Below, piece after piece: positions 8,951 to 17,621 of a DNA stretch of 33,768 bases. The first letter of the stretch is position 1. Each line of letters begins with the position of its first letter. Source of the stretch: Sphingobium cloacae (GTDB taxonomy: Bacteria > Pseudomonadota > Alphaproteobacteria > Sphingomonadales > Sphingomonadaceae); contig NZ_AP017661.1 of the NCBI RefSeq assembly GCF_002355855.1, positions 1 through 33,768 of the forward strand, given 5' to 3'. The notes beneath the pieces are model-generated. The model was given only the letters and a program-made list of their open reading frames with translations, was not told where the DNA came from and searched no databases. The translations under genes were made by a program, and so were the position numbers.

Positions 8951-9969
8951 TCAAGCTGGGACACCAGCCGAGCGGTTGAACAGCTCGCCGGTTGTCAGCA
9001 TCCGGTGCATGATGACCGCGAGCTTGCGTGCCACAGCGACGGCGGTGCGCTTGAAGCCGATCTTGGCCCTGAGCTGCAAGCCCCAGGTTCTGAGCGCGCT
9101 GTCGGCGGTACTGCGGGTGAGGATCACGGTGGCCGCCTCATAGAGGAGGCCGCGCAGATGCGCATCGCCCCGCCGTGAGATATGGCCGTCGAAGTCGACC
9201 TCGCCGGACTGGAAGCGGCGCGTCGTCAGACCGAGCCAGGCACCCACCGAGCGCGATCGTTGGAAGTTGTCTGGATCCTCGATGGCAGCCGTGAAGGAGG
9301 CAGCAGTGACAGCGCCGACGCCGGGGATCGACATGAGCAGCTGGCAGCTCTGGCTCTGCCGCGCGGCAGCGACCAGCTGGCGATCGAGCTCGGCGGCATG
9401 ACCGCGGATGCTGCGCCACGCCTCAAGCAGGGGTAGGATGATCACCGCCAACTGCTCATGGCCGGAAAGCAGGCGGCGAACATTGGCCTCGAACACACGG
9501 CCGCCGCCTTGGCAACCACGAGCCGAAGGTCTTCATCAGCCCGCGGATCTGGTTGGAGAGTTCGGTCGCGATCCGGATCAGCCGGGTGCGCGCCGTCACC
9601 AGCGTCCGCGTCAGCATACTGTCGAAGCCTTTCACGCGGACTTCACGGTAGAAGCCGACCTCGGCGAGCTGCGCCAGCCCGTCGGCGTCGTTGGCGTCGG
9701 TTTTGTTCGGCGCCATGTCGAGTGCGGCTTTGGCATGGCGCGCGTCGATGCAGATCGCCGGCAACCCTTCGGCACAAGCGCGTGGTAGAACCACCGACAA
9801 GGGGCCAGTCTCGAACACCACGCGCTGCGGATTGGGAGCGTGTTTGCGGATCGTTCGGCAATGAGCTTCGGGTCGGATGGGCATTTGCCGCGCCAGATGC
9901 GCTTGCCTCCACGCCGTACCGAGATCGTGGTGTCTTAAGAGAGATGTCGAGGCCGATATACTCACCCAT
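8951..9969 (-). pseudogene. IS110-family transposase, frameshifted
   Basis: A degenerate IS110/IS116/IS902-family transposase on the minus strand. The N-terminus MGEYIGLDISLK (ATG at 9969) matches the RuvC-like DEDD domain start of the family. The middle reads VFETGPLSVVL and APNKTDANDADGLAQ in another frame. The C-terminal transposase_20 part, in a third frame, has SIPGVGAVTAASFTAAI and RSVGAWLGLTTRRFQSGE. At least two frameshifts, near 9920 and 9500, separate the pieces. IS110 elements usually lack terminal inverted repeats and target duplications, and none were identified, so the element ends are not defined. Confidence 0.8.
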
Positions 9970-10619
9970 GGTTGTTCTCCGTCAGATGCTTGGGCCCGGC
10001 TGCAGTCGTGAGCCCGTACTTCCATCCTATCGGGGAACAGCCACCAGCTTCCATGTCAGGGCAGCACCAGGGGCGACTCGCTCCCGCGATTACCCCATGT
10101 AATGGGCCTACGCCACCTGGGTAGCGAACTGGGTGGCTGTCCTCAGAGATCCTATGGACGTGGAAGCGACTGGCTCGCTGGCAGAGTGGGGGTTGGCTAC
10201 CACCCACTCTGGAGGCGACCATGCAAGCTGATCCTCGAGAACAGACCGCTATCCGCACCGACCGTGCCGCCATTTTTGTGTCGTTGGAACTCAGTCGCTC
10301 GACCTGGCTGATCACCTCGCTGGCACCGGGTAGTGAGAAGCTGTCGAAGCATGTCGTGCGCGGCGGCGACACTGCCGGCTTGCGCGCGCGCTTTGCCGAT
10401 CTCCAGGCAAAAGCGCAGGCCCGGACCGGCCAACCCTTTCCATGGTGGTTATTCACGAAGCGGGCCTTGATGGATTCTGGTTGCACCGTGTGCTTGTCGG
10501 CGAGGGGATCGAAAGCCATGTCGTCGACCCTGCCTCGTATCCGCTGTCTCGCCCCCACATTGCGGGGATTTCCTGAGCTCGTAGGTTGCCTGCCGGGATG
10601 AACTTATCCGAGGCGGGAG

Positions 10620-11006
10620 ATGGCAGAAGCGATTGTAAGCGAGCCAAAGGGTGAGCGCCGGCGCTGGAGCGACGACGAGAAGCGCGCAGCGGTTGAGCTG
10701 TCGCTGGAGCCGGGCGCCAGCGTCAAGGAAGTGCGGCGTGCTTTGGGGTGTCGCCCGCCCAGCTCTACGCGTGGCGCCGCGAGCTGCGCGAGGGATGCGC
10801 CGGCGCGGACGCGCCGCTGTTCCTGCCGGCGGTGGTGGAGCGGGTCCCGGAGGGGGACGCGGCACCGCCAGCTCCGAGGTGGCTCATGCCCGAGGCGCTG
10901 GTGGCAGTGGCACTCGAGGTCGGGCGGCGCGTCCGTGGTGATCGCGCGCGGCGCCGAGCCGGCCTTGGCCGCGGCTGTCATCTCAGCGCTGCAGGGTATG
11001 CGATGA
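10620..11006 (+). pseudogene. tnpA: IS66 TnpA-like helix-turn-helix protein (frameshifted)
   Basis: The start reads MAEAIVSEPKGERRRWSDDEKR and includes AVELSLEPGASVKEVRRALG. After a one-base deletion near 10748 the helix-turn-helix continues as VSPAQLYAWRREL, then FLPAVVERVPEG. After another shift it ends GGASVVIARGAEPALAAAV and stops at 11006. This is the IS66 accessory OrfA/IS3-like helix-turn-helix protein. The stop overlaps the tnpB ATG (ATGA), the usual IS66 coupling. Confidence 0.75.
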
Positions 11007-11355
11007 TCGGGCCGGGCAGCGATCTCCGCGTGCTCATCTGCACCAAGCCTGTCGATTTAGGCTCGGGATCGACGGCTTGGTCGCCACTGATCCAGAACCA
11101 GCTGGGGTTCGATCCCTATGCTGGCGGCATCGCCTATGTCTTCCGCGCCAAGCGCAAGACAGATGCAGATTCTACTCTGGGATCAGACAGGACTTGTCCT
11201 TGTCACAAAGCGGCTCGAAGACACGGGTGGCTTCTGCTGGCCGCAGGTCCATGCGGCACCTACCGTTTGACCGCGGCTGAGTTCAGCGTGTTGTTCTCGG
11301 GCGCCGACTGGCGCCGGGTGCGCAGCAAAAGACGACCACTGGCACCCAAGGTTGA
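11003..11355 (+). pseudogene. tnpB: IS66 TnpB (Orf2) protein (frameshifted)
   Basis: Begins MIGPGSDLRVLICTKPVD, the standard TnpB start, then NQLGFDPYAGG, YVFRAKRK, and in other frames LLWDQTGLVLVTKRLE and FSVLFSGADWRRVR. The likely stop is TGA at 11353-11355. At least three frame changes are needed to join these pieces. TnpB is required for IS66 transposition, so the element is not autonomous as written. Confidence 0.75.
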
Positions 11356-11442
11356 CCTCCGCGAACACAGCTTGAGAATTATCTTTTTCTTAGGCGCTGC
11401 AGATGCTTGACTTGGCGTGAGCATCTTGGTTCTGTGCTGTCC

Positions 11443-13042
11443 ATGGATGCAGCGCTTGCTCTCCCCACAGCCTTGAAGCCTCGCATGCGCTCATCATCAA
11501 GATGGCGCAGGAAGCCGCCGAGCGCGAGCGCTGCCTTGCTGAGGCGCAGGCGCCAAGGCAGCGCTGGAAGACGAGCTCGCTGCTGCCAAGGACGAGATCC
11601 GGCGTGTGACCGACATCCTCGATGCCTTCAAGCGGCACCGCTTCGGGAGCCGTCGGAGCGGCTGTCGCCCGACCAGTACAGCCTGGTGCTCGAGGAGCTC
11701 GAGACGACGCTCCGGCCGCGCCGAGGCTGGGCTCGAGGCGGTCGCCGAGAGATCGGCAAGACGGCTGCCAAGCCGCGCCGCCAAGAAGAACTCGGCCACC
11801 TGTCGCCGCATCTGCCGCGCGTCGAGCAGTGATCGATATCGAGGATAAGCTTGTCCTGCTGCGGCGGCGATCTCCATGTCATCGACGAGGATGTGGCCGA
11901 GCGCCTCGACGTCGTCCCTGTCCAGCTGCGCGTGCTCGTCACCCGGCGCCCGCTCTATGGCTGCCGTGCCTGCGACAAGGAGGGCAGCGGCCCCGTCGTC
12001 CAGGCCAAGGCCCCGCCCTTCATCGTCAAGGCGGGGCTGCCGACCAATGCGCTCGTCGCCATGTCGTGGTCTCGAAGTTTTCAGATCATACGCCGCTCCA
12101 CCGCCAGGAGCGCATCTCCAGCGGCAAGGCATCCACATCGACCGCTCAACGCTCGCCGACTGGGTGGGGCACGCCGCCTGGCATGTCGAGCGGCTGCACC
12201 GCCACCTGATGGCTGAGCTCAAGAGCTCGGTGCGGCTGTTCGCCGACGAGACGCGGATGCCGGTGCAGGCACCGGGCACCGGCAAGACAACCAGCGGGCA
12301 GTTATGGACGTACGCGCGCGACGACAGCCCGTGGGGTGGCACCGCGCCGCCGGCGGTGGTCTACATCTACGAGCGCGACCGGAAGGGCTGCGTCCGGTTG
12401 AGCACCTCTCCGGTTACCGCGGCTGGCTTCAGGTTGATGGTTACGCCGGCTACAACCAGGTGGGACAAGGCATGCGGTGACGCTCGCGCTGTGCCTGAGC
12501 CATTGCCGGCGGCGCTTCTATGACCTGGCCGAGAAGGAGCCTGTGGCCGCTGAGTGCTGCGCCGCTTTGCGCTCATCTACAGGATCGGGCGAGCCTGCGC
12601 GGCAAGTCACCGAGGAGCGCTTGGCCGGCCGCCAGGCGCTGATGAAGGACGAGGTCGACAAGCTCTTCGCCTATCTGACCGCCAACCGCCGCCGCTTCAG
12701 CGCCAAGAGCAAGATGGGCGAGGCGATCGCCTATGGCCTCAACCATCAGGCCGGGCTCACGCGCTTCCTCGAGGATGGCCGCCTCGAGCCTCGACACCAA
12801 CATCGTGGAACGCGCGATCAAGCCGCAAGCCCTGACGAGACGCAACGCGCTGTTCTGCGCGACGCATGAGGGGGCAGCGCACTGGGGCAGTGCTGGCCAG
12901 CCTTCTTCATACAGCTCACATCAACAACGTCGATCCGCTCGCCTGGCTGACGCACGCGCTCGACACGCTCGCCCGCGACGGCGACAGCGCCGACCTCGCT
13001 GCCCTCATGCCGTGGCACTTCCCGAAGATCGAAGGACGCTGA
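11443..13042 (+). pseudogene. tnpC: IS66 TnpC transposase (frameshifted)
   Basis: The large DDE transposase of the element, recognisable across several frames. It shows ALIIKMAQEAAERE near the start, ILDAFKRHRFGS with ERLSPDQYSLVLEELE, the zinc-finger-like RRPLYGCRACD with APPFIVKAGLPTNAL, then SVRLFADETRMPVQAPGTG with LWTYARDDSPWGGTAPP. Further on are LCLSHCRRRFYDL, AYLTANRRRFSAKSKMGEAI and LDTNIVERAIKP, and the likely end is KIEGR at 13042. Numerous single-base indels break it. The start at 11443 is a guess based on the usual TnpC start position. Confidence 0.75.
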
Positions 13043-13429
13043 CCACCCACGCCGTGGTGTCCAACCACCGGACACCCTGCCTCGATCGCAACGTCGCGAC
13101 GGCGGCGGCGGGCAAAGACCGACCGGATCGACGGCGAAGCGCTGCTCCGCGCGCTGCTCGCCTACAAGCGCGGTGAGCCGCGCGTCTGCGCGATGGTCAA
13201 AGCGCCGACGCCGGACGAGGAGGACCGGCGCCGGATCTGTCGCGAACGGAAGGTGCTGACCGCCGAGCGGGTCGAACATGTCAACCGCATCAAGGGCCTG
13301 TTGTTTGCGCAAGGGATCTTTGACTACGAGCCACTGCGCCGCAATCGGCGAGCCCGGCTCGATGAACTCACCACCGGCGATGGCCGGCCCTTGCCGGCGC
13401 ACCTGAAGACGCAGATTGCCCGCGAGCTT

Positions 13430-15537
13430 CCGGCTTGAGGAAAGCCTGACCGATGCGGTGCTGACGATGATGGACAAGCTCCTGGGGAGCATGATGCGAC
13501 GGGCCGAGGAATCGGACCAAGGACAAGGCGATCGGCACGATCCGGTCATTGCAGGCGCCAGCTTCGCCTGCTCACCGGCTCATGCCGGACATTGCTCGAC
13601 GCGCGGGCGCGAGGCGTCGATTCTCTTGCCGCCATCAGTTCGATCGACTGGGAAAGGTTGGGAACGGCGGTCGTGGACGCCGAGCTACTGATCGCGCCGG
13701 AAACAATCGACCGCACGGCGGAACTGATCGAACGGCAGCGCTCGCTGCGCTCCGTGATCGGGCCGTTCCTCAACGCCTTTGAGTTTCGCGGGGGTGGTGC
13801 GGTGCAGGGCTTGCTCGATGCGGTTCGGCTGATCGCCCGACATTTATCGCACCGGACGACGGCGCCTGCCCGATAACCCACCGCTCCGCTTCGTGCCGCC
13901 GTCATGGCGGCCGTTCGTGCTGCGCGATGGCGTGGTCGTCCGCGCCGCCTATGAGCTGTGCGTGCTCACCCAACTGCGCGACCGGCTGCGCGCCGGCGAC
14001 ATATGGGTGGCGGCGAGCCGTCATTATCGCGCCTTCGACAGCTATCTCCTGCCGCCTGCAACTTCGATGCGATGCGCGCGCGAGGACCGCTGCCACTGGC
14101 GATCGATACTGATTTCGACAGCTTCGTCGCCGGCCGCCGCGCCAGTCTCGACACCGCGATCGAGCGGGTGACGATCCTCGCTCGACAGGGAGAACTGCCC
14201 CAGGTGCGCCTTGACGACAATGGCCTTGTCGTATCCCCGCTCAAGGCGATCACGCCGCCGGATGCCAGAGAATATGCGCCGCGTCGCCTATGATCGGCTG
14301 CCACGCGTGAAGATCACCGATCTCCTTTTGGAGGTCGATAGCTGGACCGGCTTTTCCGAGTGCTTCACCCATCGCCGCTCCGGTCGCGTGGCGGACGATC
14401 GTAACGCGCTCCTGACCGTGATCCTGGCCGATGGCATCAATCTCGGGCTGACGCGCATGGCCGAGACCTGTCAGGGCGCGACCCTGCGTCAGCTCGCCCA
14501 TCTGCACGACTGGCATATCAGCGAAGCCGCTTATAGCGAGGCGCTGGGGCGGTTGATCGACGTTCACCGCACCGTGCCGTTGTCCGCGCTGTGGGGCGAC
14601 GGCACCACCTCTTCCAGTGACGGCCAGCTCTTCCATGCGGGCGGGCGCGGCGCCGCGATCGGCGACATCAATGCGCGCAACGGCAATGAACCCGGCGTCA
14701 GCTTCTACACCCACGTCTCGGACCAATATGATCCGTTCTCGAGCCGCGTGATCGCGGCGACCGCCGGCGAGGCTCCCTATGTTCTCGACGGGCTGCTATA
14801 CCATGCCACCGGCCTGTCGATCGAAGAGCATTACACCGATACCGGCGGCGCATCCGACCATGTGTTCGGCCTCATGCCCTTCTTCGGCTACCGCTTCGCG
14901 CCGCGCCTGCGCGACCTGAAGGACCGGCGCCTGCATCTACTGCCGGGCCAGGAAGCGGGGCCGCTGCTGGCCGGTATGACCGGCGATCCGGTAGCCATCG
15001 GGCATGTCGCCGCCCATTGGACGAACTGCTGCGCCTCACCACTTCGATCCGCAGCGGCACCGCCACCGCTTCGGCGATGCTGCGCAGATTGTCCGCTTAC
15101 CCACGCCAGAACGGACTCGCGCTGGCCTTGCGCGAGGTCGGGCGGATAGAGCGCTCGATCTTCATGCTCGACTGGCTGCGCGATCTCGACCTGCGCCGGC
15201 GCACCCAGGCCGGTCTCAACAAGGGCGAGCCCGCAACGCGCTCGCCCGCGCGTCTTCTTCAACCAGCTCGGCGAGCTGCGCGACCGGCGGTTCGAGAACC
15301 AGACCTATCGCGCCTCCGGCCTCAATCTCCTCGTGGCCGCCATCATCCTGTGGAACACCCGCTATCTCGAACGGGCGGTCGGGCGCTGGCGATCCCGGAG
15401 GACGTTGCGCGCCATATCGCCCCGCTGGGATGGGAGCATATCTCGCTCACCGGCGACTATCGCTGGAATGTCGAAAGCCGCCCCGATCCCGGCCAGCTCC
15501 GCCCGTTGCGCACGCCTTCCTCGCCCTGGCCGCATGA
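13430..15537 (+). pseudogene. Degenerate Tn3-family transposase, 5' truncated (copy A)
   Basis: Recognisable segments in shifting frames are TDAVLTMMDKLLGSMMRRAE, SLAAISSIDWERLGTAVVDA, RPFVLRDGVVVRAAYELCVL and EVDSWTGFSECFTHRRSGR. The DDE core follows with PLSALWGDGTTSSSDGQLF and HYTDTGGASDHVFGLMPFFG, then [20 protein letters not shown] and [16 protein letters not shown]. The N-terminus is missing: IS110-type sequence abuts it at about 13430. The C-terminal part is homologous to copy B at 30158-30601. Direct comparison of the two shows single-base deletions in copy A near 15230 and 15255. The likely stop is TGA at 15535-15537. Confidence 0.85.
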
Positions 15538-15573
15538 TGCCATTCACCCGCGTTCGCCAAAGGTTCCCCCCTA

Positions 15574-15607
15574 GCGTACGTAAAACGCACTTTCGTGTAG
15601 TCAGCCC
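15574..15607 (-). repeat. Terminal inverted repeat of the Tn3-family remnant (copy A)
   Basis: Read outward on the minus strand it starts GGGCTGACTACACGAAAGTG. The corresponding end at 30621-30658 starts GGGGTGACTACACGAAAGTG. Both follow the transposase stop, as expected for the tnpA-proximal end of a Tn3-type element. Confidence 0.75.
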
Positions 15608-15639
15608 TGCGGGACCGCGCTCTATCTCCGCTTGCGCTC

Positions 15640-15925
15640 CGACCGAGCCGCCACACCGGCGTCTCGTCCCTGCCGGGTGACGATCGCTCGCGTAGGCGGG
15701 GGCTGCTTCCCCGCCAGATGGTCGCCGGCGATGCCGGCGAAGCTCCCCGTCAGGACAGGGAAAGTGGGGCGCTGCCCCCTCTCCCTGCAACGGCAATCAG
15801 CCGGGCCGTGGCTCGGCTACGCCTGCGCCCGCACCACCCCGGCAGATTCCCGCTGCCCCCTCACCCCCCCGCTGTTCGCCACGAGGCAGAGCCGATGGCC
15901 TTGGCCATCGCCCCGAGGGCGATTT
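15640..15925 (+). ncRNA. Structured 5' leader of SprT-like gene 1 (candidate cis-regulatory RNA)
   Basis: This ~300-base region has no protein-coding frame of its own but contains a run of hairpins whose order is repeated in the leader of the second SprT-like gene. The stems are: CGAG-CGCC with GGCG-CTCG (15644-15666, with an internal C.T mismatch); GGCGGGG with CCCCGCC (15695-15715); TCGCCGGC with GCCGGCGA (15722-15740); CAGGGA and GGGGC with GCCCC and TCCCTG (15756-15787); AGCCGGGC with GCTCGGCT (15799-15818); GATGGCC with GGCCATC (15894-15909); and GCCC with GGGC (15910-15921). The second copy has different bases in most stems but keeps the pairing. The Shine-Dalgarno GAAGGGAG follows directly. 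A regulatory RNA is inference from the paired changes. Confidence 0.6.
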
Positions 15926-15939
15926 GAAGGGAGCAGGAC

Positions 15940-16572
15940 ATGGAGCAGGATAATCGCGAAAGCTGGCTGAACCGGGTGGCGATCGGCATGGGGCCGCTAT
16001 TCAAGGCGCTGGACGCCCCCCTTCCCTCTCGCGTGCGGGTGGCGATCGGCTTCACCAGCAGGGGAGCCAAGGGCAAGGCGATCGGCGAGTGCTGGGACAA
16101 CCGGCGCAGCGGCGACGGGCATTTCGAGATATTCATCCGGCCCGACCTCGCCCACGCCCCTGATGCGATGCCGGCGCAGATCGCCGCGATCCTCGCGCAC
16201 GAGCTGGTCCACGCGGCGGTCGGGATCGCGGCCGGACACGGGAGAGCGTTTAAACGGATCGCAATCGGGCTGGGGCTGGTCGGGCCGATGCGCGCCACCA
16301 CCCCCGGGGACGCCTTCCTTTCCGCCATTGCACCGATCCTCGCTGCGGTCGGTCCCCTCCCCCATGCCCGGCTTGATACGGGCAGCGCGACCACCCGGCC
16401 GAGGAAGCAGGCGGCGCGGATGCTGAAATGCGAGTGCGCGACGTGCGGCTATACTGTCAGGACCGCGCGCAAATGGCTGGAGACAGCGGGCGCACCCTTG
16501 TGCCCGGTTGAGAGGCACGGCCCGATGCGCCACGATCCGATCAGCAACGGAAGTGAGGACGAACTCGGCTAA
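15940..16572 (+). CDS. SprT-like zinc metallopeptidase-fold protein, copy 1
   Basis: A 210-residue protein with an SprT-like domain. It has HELVHAAVG (HExxH zinc-binding motif near residue 87) preceded by FEIFIRPDLAHAPDAM, followed by GHGRAFKRIAIGLGLVG. The C-terminal zinc-ribbon-like part has CECATCGYTVRTARKW and PLCP. The physiological role of plasmid-borne SprT-like proteins is not established; SprT relatives include DNA-protein crosslink proteases. The ATG at 15940 is preceded by GAAGGGAG. The stop lies inside a 40-bp repeat that opens the parA2 control region. It is highly similar to the gene at 22706, which also precedes a parA, so the two mark a conserved module. Confidence 0.85.
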   Translation: MEQDNRESWLNRVAIGMGPLFKALDAPLPSRVRVAIGFTSRGAKGKAIGECWDNRRSGDGHFEIFIRPDLAHAPDAMPAQIAAILAHELVHAAVGIAAGHGRAFKRIAIGLGLVGPMRATTPGDAFLSAIAPILAAVGPLPHARLDTGSATTRPRKQAARMLKCECATCGYTVRTARKWLETAGAPLCPVERHGPMRHDPISNGSEDELG

Positions 16573-16606
16573 GCGACTAAGACCCTTTACGACTAAGCGG
16601 CTAAGC
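16567..16606. repeat. 40-bp direct repeat, copy 1 (candidate centromere or operator)
   Basis: Starts GGCTAAGCGACTAAG and continues with CTTTACGACTAAGC. It matches 17247-17286 at 34 of 40 positions and contains four CTAAG units. It begins in the stop codon of the SprT-like gene. Confidence 0.8.
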
Positions 16607-16631
16607 TCCATAAGTAGCTTAGCCGCTTAGT
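16592..16631. promoter_or_regulatory. Perfect 16-bp inverted repeat upstream of parA2
   Basis: ACTAAGCGGCTAAGCT (16592-16607) is the exact reverse complement of AGCTTAGCCGCTTAGT (16616-16631), with an 8-base spacer. It ends one base before the AGGAG that serves parA2 (ATG 16645). A dimeric regulator such as the downstream ribbon-helix-helix protein binding here would repress the operon or form a partition complex. An RNA hairpin masking the ribosome-binding site is an alternative. Confidence 0.8.
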
Positions 16632-16644
16632 AGGAGCAGCAGCT

Positions 16645-17298
16645 ATGCAAGTATGGGCCGTCATCGCGCAAAAGGGCGGGCAATCCAAAACCACCCTTAC
16701 AACCGGATTTGCCGTCGAGGCGGCGCGGGAGGGGGCATCCGTCGTCATCCTCGATGCCGACGATCGCCAGGGATCGGCGCTCTACTGGTCCGAACGCCGC
16801 GACGACGACGACGTGATGGTGAAGGACAGCAGCGTCGCCGGCCTGCCGCTCCACGTCTCGCGCGGGCGCAGCAGCGGCAAGATCGACCTCATCATCATCG
16901 ACACGCCGGCGAACTCCAAGGACATTGCTATGCTCGCAGCCGAGCAGGCGGATTTCGTCATCATCCCTGTCGCGCCGCGAGGGCTGGACGTCCATTCGGT
17001 GTTGCAGACCGTCAAGCAGGTGCAGCAGGCAGGCACGCCGTTCGCCGTCATACTGACGCAGGTTCCGCATCAGGGCGGGGAGGGCCAGGAGGCCCATGCC
17101 GGCTTCGCGGCGAAGGGCGTGACGATGTTCGACAGCCGCCTCCACTTCCGCAAGGATTTCTACAAGGCGACGCCACTCGGCAGAACAGCGGCCGAGACGG
17201 ACCCGGACAGCAAGGCAGCAGCCGAGTTGCGTGCCGCCTATGACGAGGCTAAGCGACTAAGCGGCTTTACGACTAAGCAAGTAAGCGAGGTTGGATGA
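16645..17298 (+). CDS. parA: ParA-family ATPase of the second replicon
   Basis: A 217-residue small ParA-type ATPase without an N-terminal DNA-binding domain, of the kind paired with ribbon-helix-helix partners (ParF/ParG style). The Walker A motif is unusual: KGGQSKTT (10-17) has Ser where the canonical KGGxGKT has Gly. The A' motif VVILDADDRQGSA and the Walker B region DLIIIDTPAN are normal. The stop overlaps the next gene's start (ATGA), and that gene in turn overlaps repA, so parA-RHH-repA form a coupled operon. The last ~14 codons are made of the 40-bp CTAAG repeat. It would segregate the replicon whose origin lies at 18571. Confidence 0.9.
   Translation: MQVWAVIAQKGGQSKTTLTTGFAVEAAREGASVVILDADDRQGSALYWSERRDDDDVMVKDSSVAGLPLHVSRGRSSGKIDLIIIDTPANSKDIAMLAAEQADFVIIPVAPRGLDVHSVLQTVKQVQQAGTPFAVILTQVPHQGGEGQEAHAGFAAKGVTMFDSRLHFRKDFYKATPLGRTAAETDPDSKAAAELRAAYDEAKRLSGFTTKQVSEVG
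17247..17286. repeat. 40-bp direct repeat, copy 2, inside the parA2 coding end
   Basis: Same element as 16567-16606 with 34 of 40 identical positions; the differences are confined to two three-base blocks. It encodes AKRLSGFTTKQVS at the C-terminus of ParA2 and lies 8 bases before the start of the partner gene. Confidence 0.8.
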
Positions 17299-17621
17299 TG
17301 GCGAAGAAAACTTCCGCGCTCGCCGGCATTTTCGATGACGAGCCCGATGCACCGGCACCGGTTGCCGACACAACTCCCGCGCCGCAGCCTGCCGCCCCGC
17401 GCCGGTCGCGGCGTGCGGCCGACACGCCGGCCCCGGCAGCACCTGCGCGGCGCAGCAGCCATCCCGGCAAGAAGCCGGTGCTGATCCACATTCCCGAAGA
17501 CATGCACCGCACGCTGCGCCAGCTCAGCGTCGAGGAGGGTGGGGAGCCCCTTACCGTCATCACCGAGCGGTTGCTGCGCCAGTATCTGGTCCAGCGGGGA
17601 CACACCAGGTTCGCGCCGTGA
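17295..17621 (+). CDS. Ribbon-helix-helix partition partner (ParG/ParB-like)
   Basis: A 108-residue protein. The N-terminal ~55 residues are Ala/Pro/Arg-rich and probably disordered (PQPAAPRRSRRAADTPAPAA). The C-terminal part has a ribbon-helix-helix pattern: KPVLIHIPEDMHRTLRQLSV, a short strand and two helices, ending ITERLLRQYLVQRG. Small ParA proteins are commonly paired with such DNA-binding proteins, whose flexible N-terminus stimulates the ATPase. The start overlaps the parA2 stop and the stop overlaps the repA GTG. An ATG at 17298 is an equally possible start. It is the most likely binder of the CTAAG repeats and the 16-bp inverted repeat. Confidence 0.8.
   Translation: MMAKKTSALAGIFDDEPDAPAPVADTTPAPQPAAPRRSRRAADTPAPAAPARRSSHPGKKPVLIHIPEDMHRTLRQLSVEEGGEPLTVITERLLRQYLVQRGHTRFAP

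Larger units (their letters stand above)
10536..13075 (+). mobile_element. IS66-family insertion element with 8-bp target duplication
   Basis: A 2540-bp element with tnpA, tnpB and tnpC in the usual IS66 order. It is flanked by a perfect 8-bp direct repeat CCTGCCTC (10528-10535 and 13076-13083), the size typical of IS66. The ends GTATCCGCTG and, on the other strand at the right, GTGTCCGGTG form a short imperfect inverted repeat. The perfect target duplication and the restored host reading frame define the boundaries. All three genes carry frameshifts. Confidence 0.88.
10221..13438 (+). pseudogene. Second IS110-family transposase gene split by an IS66-family element
   Basis: The 5' part (10221-10535) encodes FVSLELSRSTWLITSLAPGS and, after a one-base deletion near 10440, continues through GLDGFWLHRVLVGEGIESH to VDPAS. 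The 3' part (13076-13438) resumes with IATSRRRRR-AKTDRIDGE and runs through EDRRRICRERK and RIKGLLFAQGIFDYEPL to PLPAHLKTQIAREL. Removing the inserted IS66 element and one target copy restores the reading VDPASIATSR exactly. The 3' end is cut near 13430, where Tn3-type transposase sequence begins. It is unlike the minus-strand IS110 remnant next door, so it represents a separate element. Confidence 0.8.

Noticed and set aside
16616..16628. CTTAGCCGCTTAG as a fourth KorB operator
   Set aside because: It matches the consensus at only about 10 of 13 positions and is better explained as an arm of the CTAAG inverted repeat of the parA2 region.
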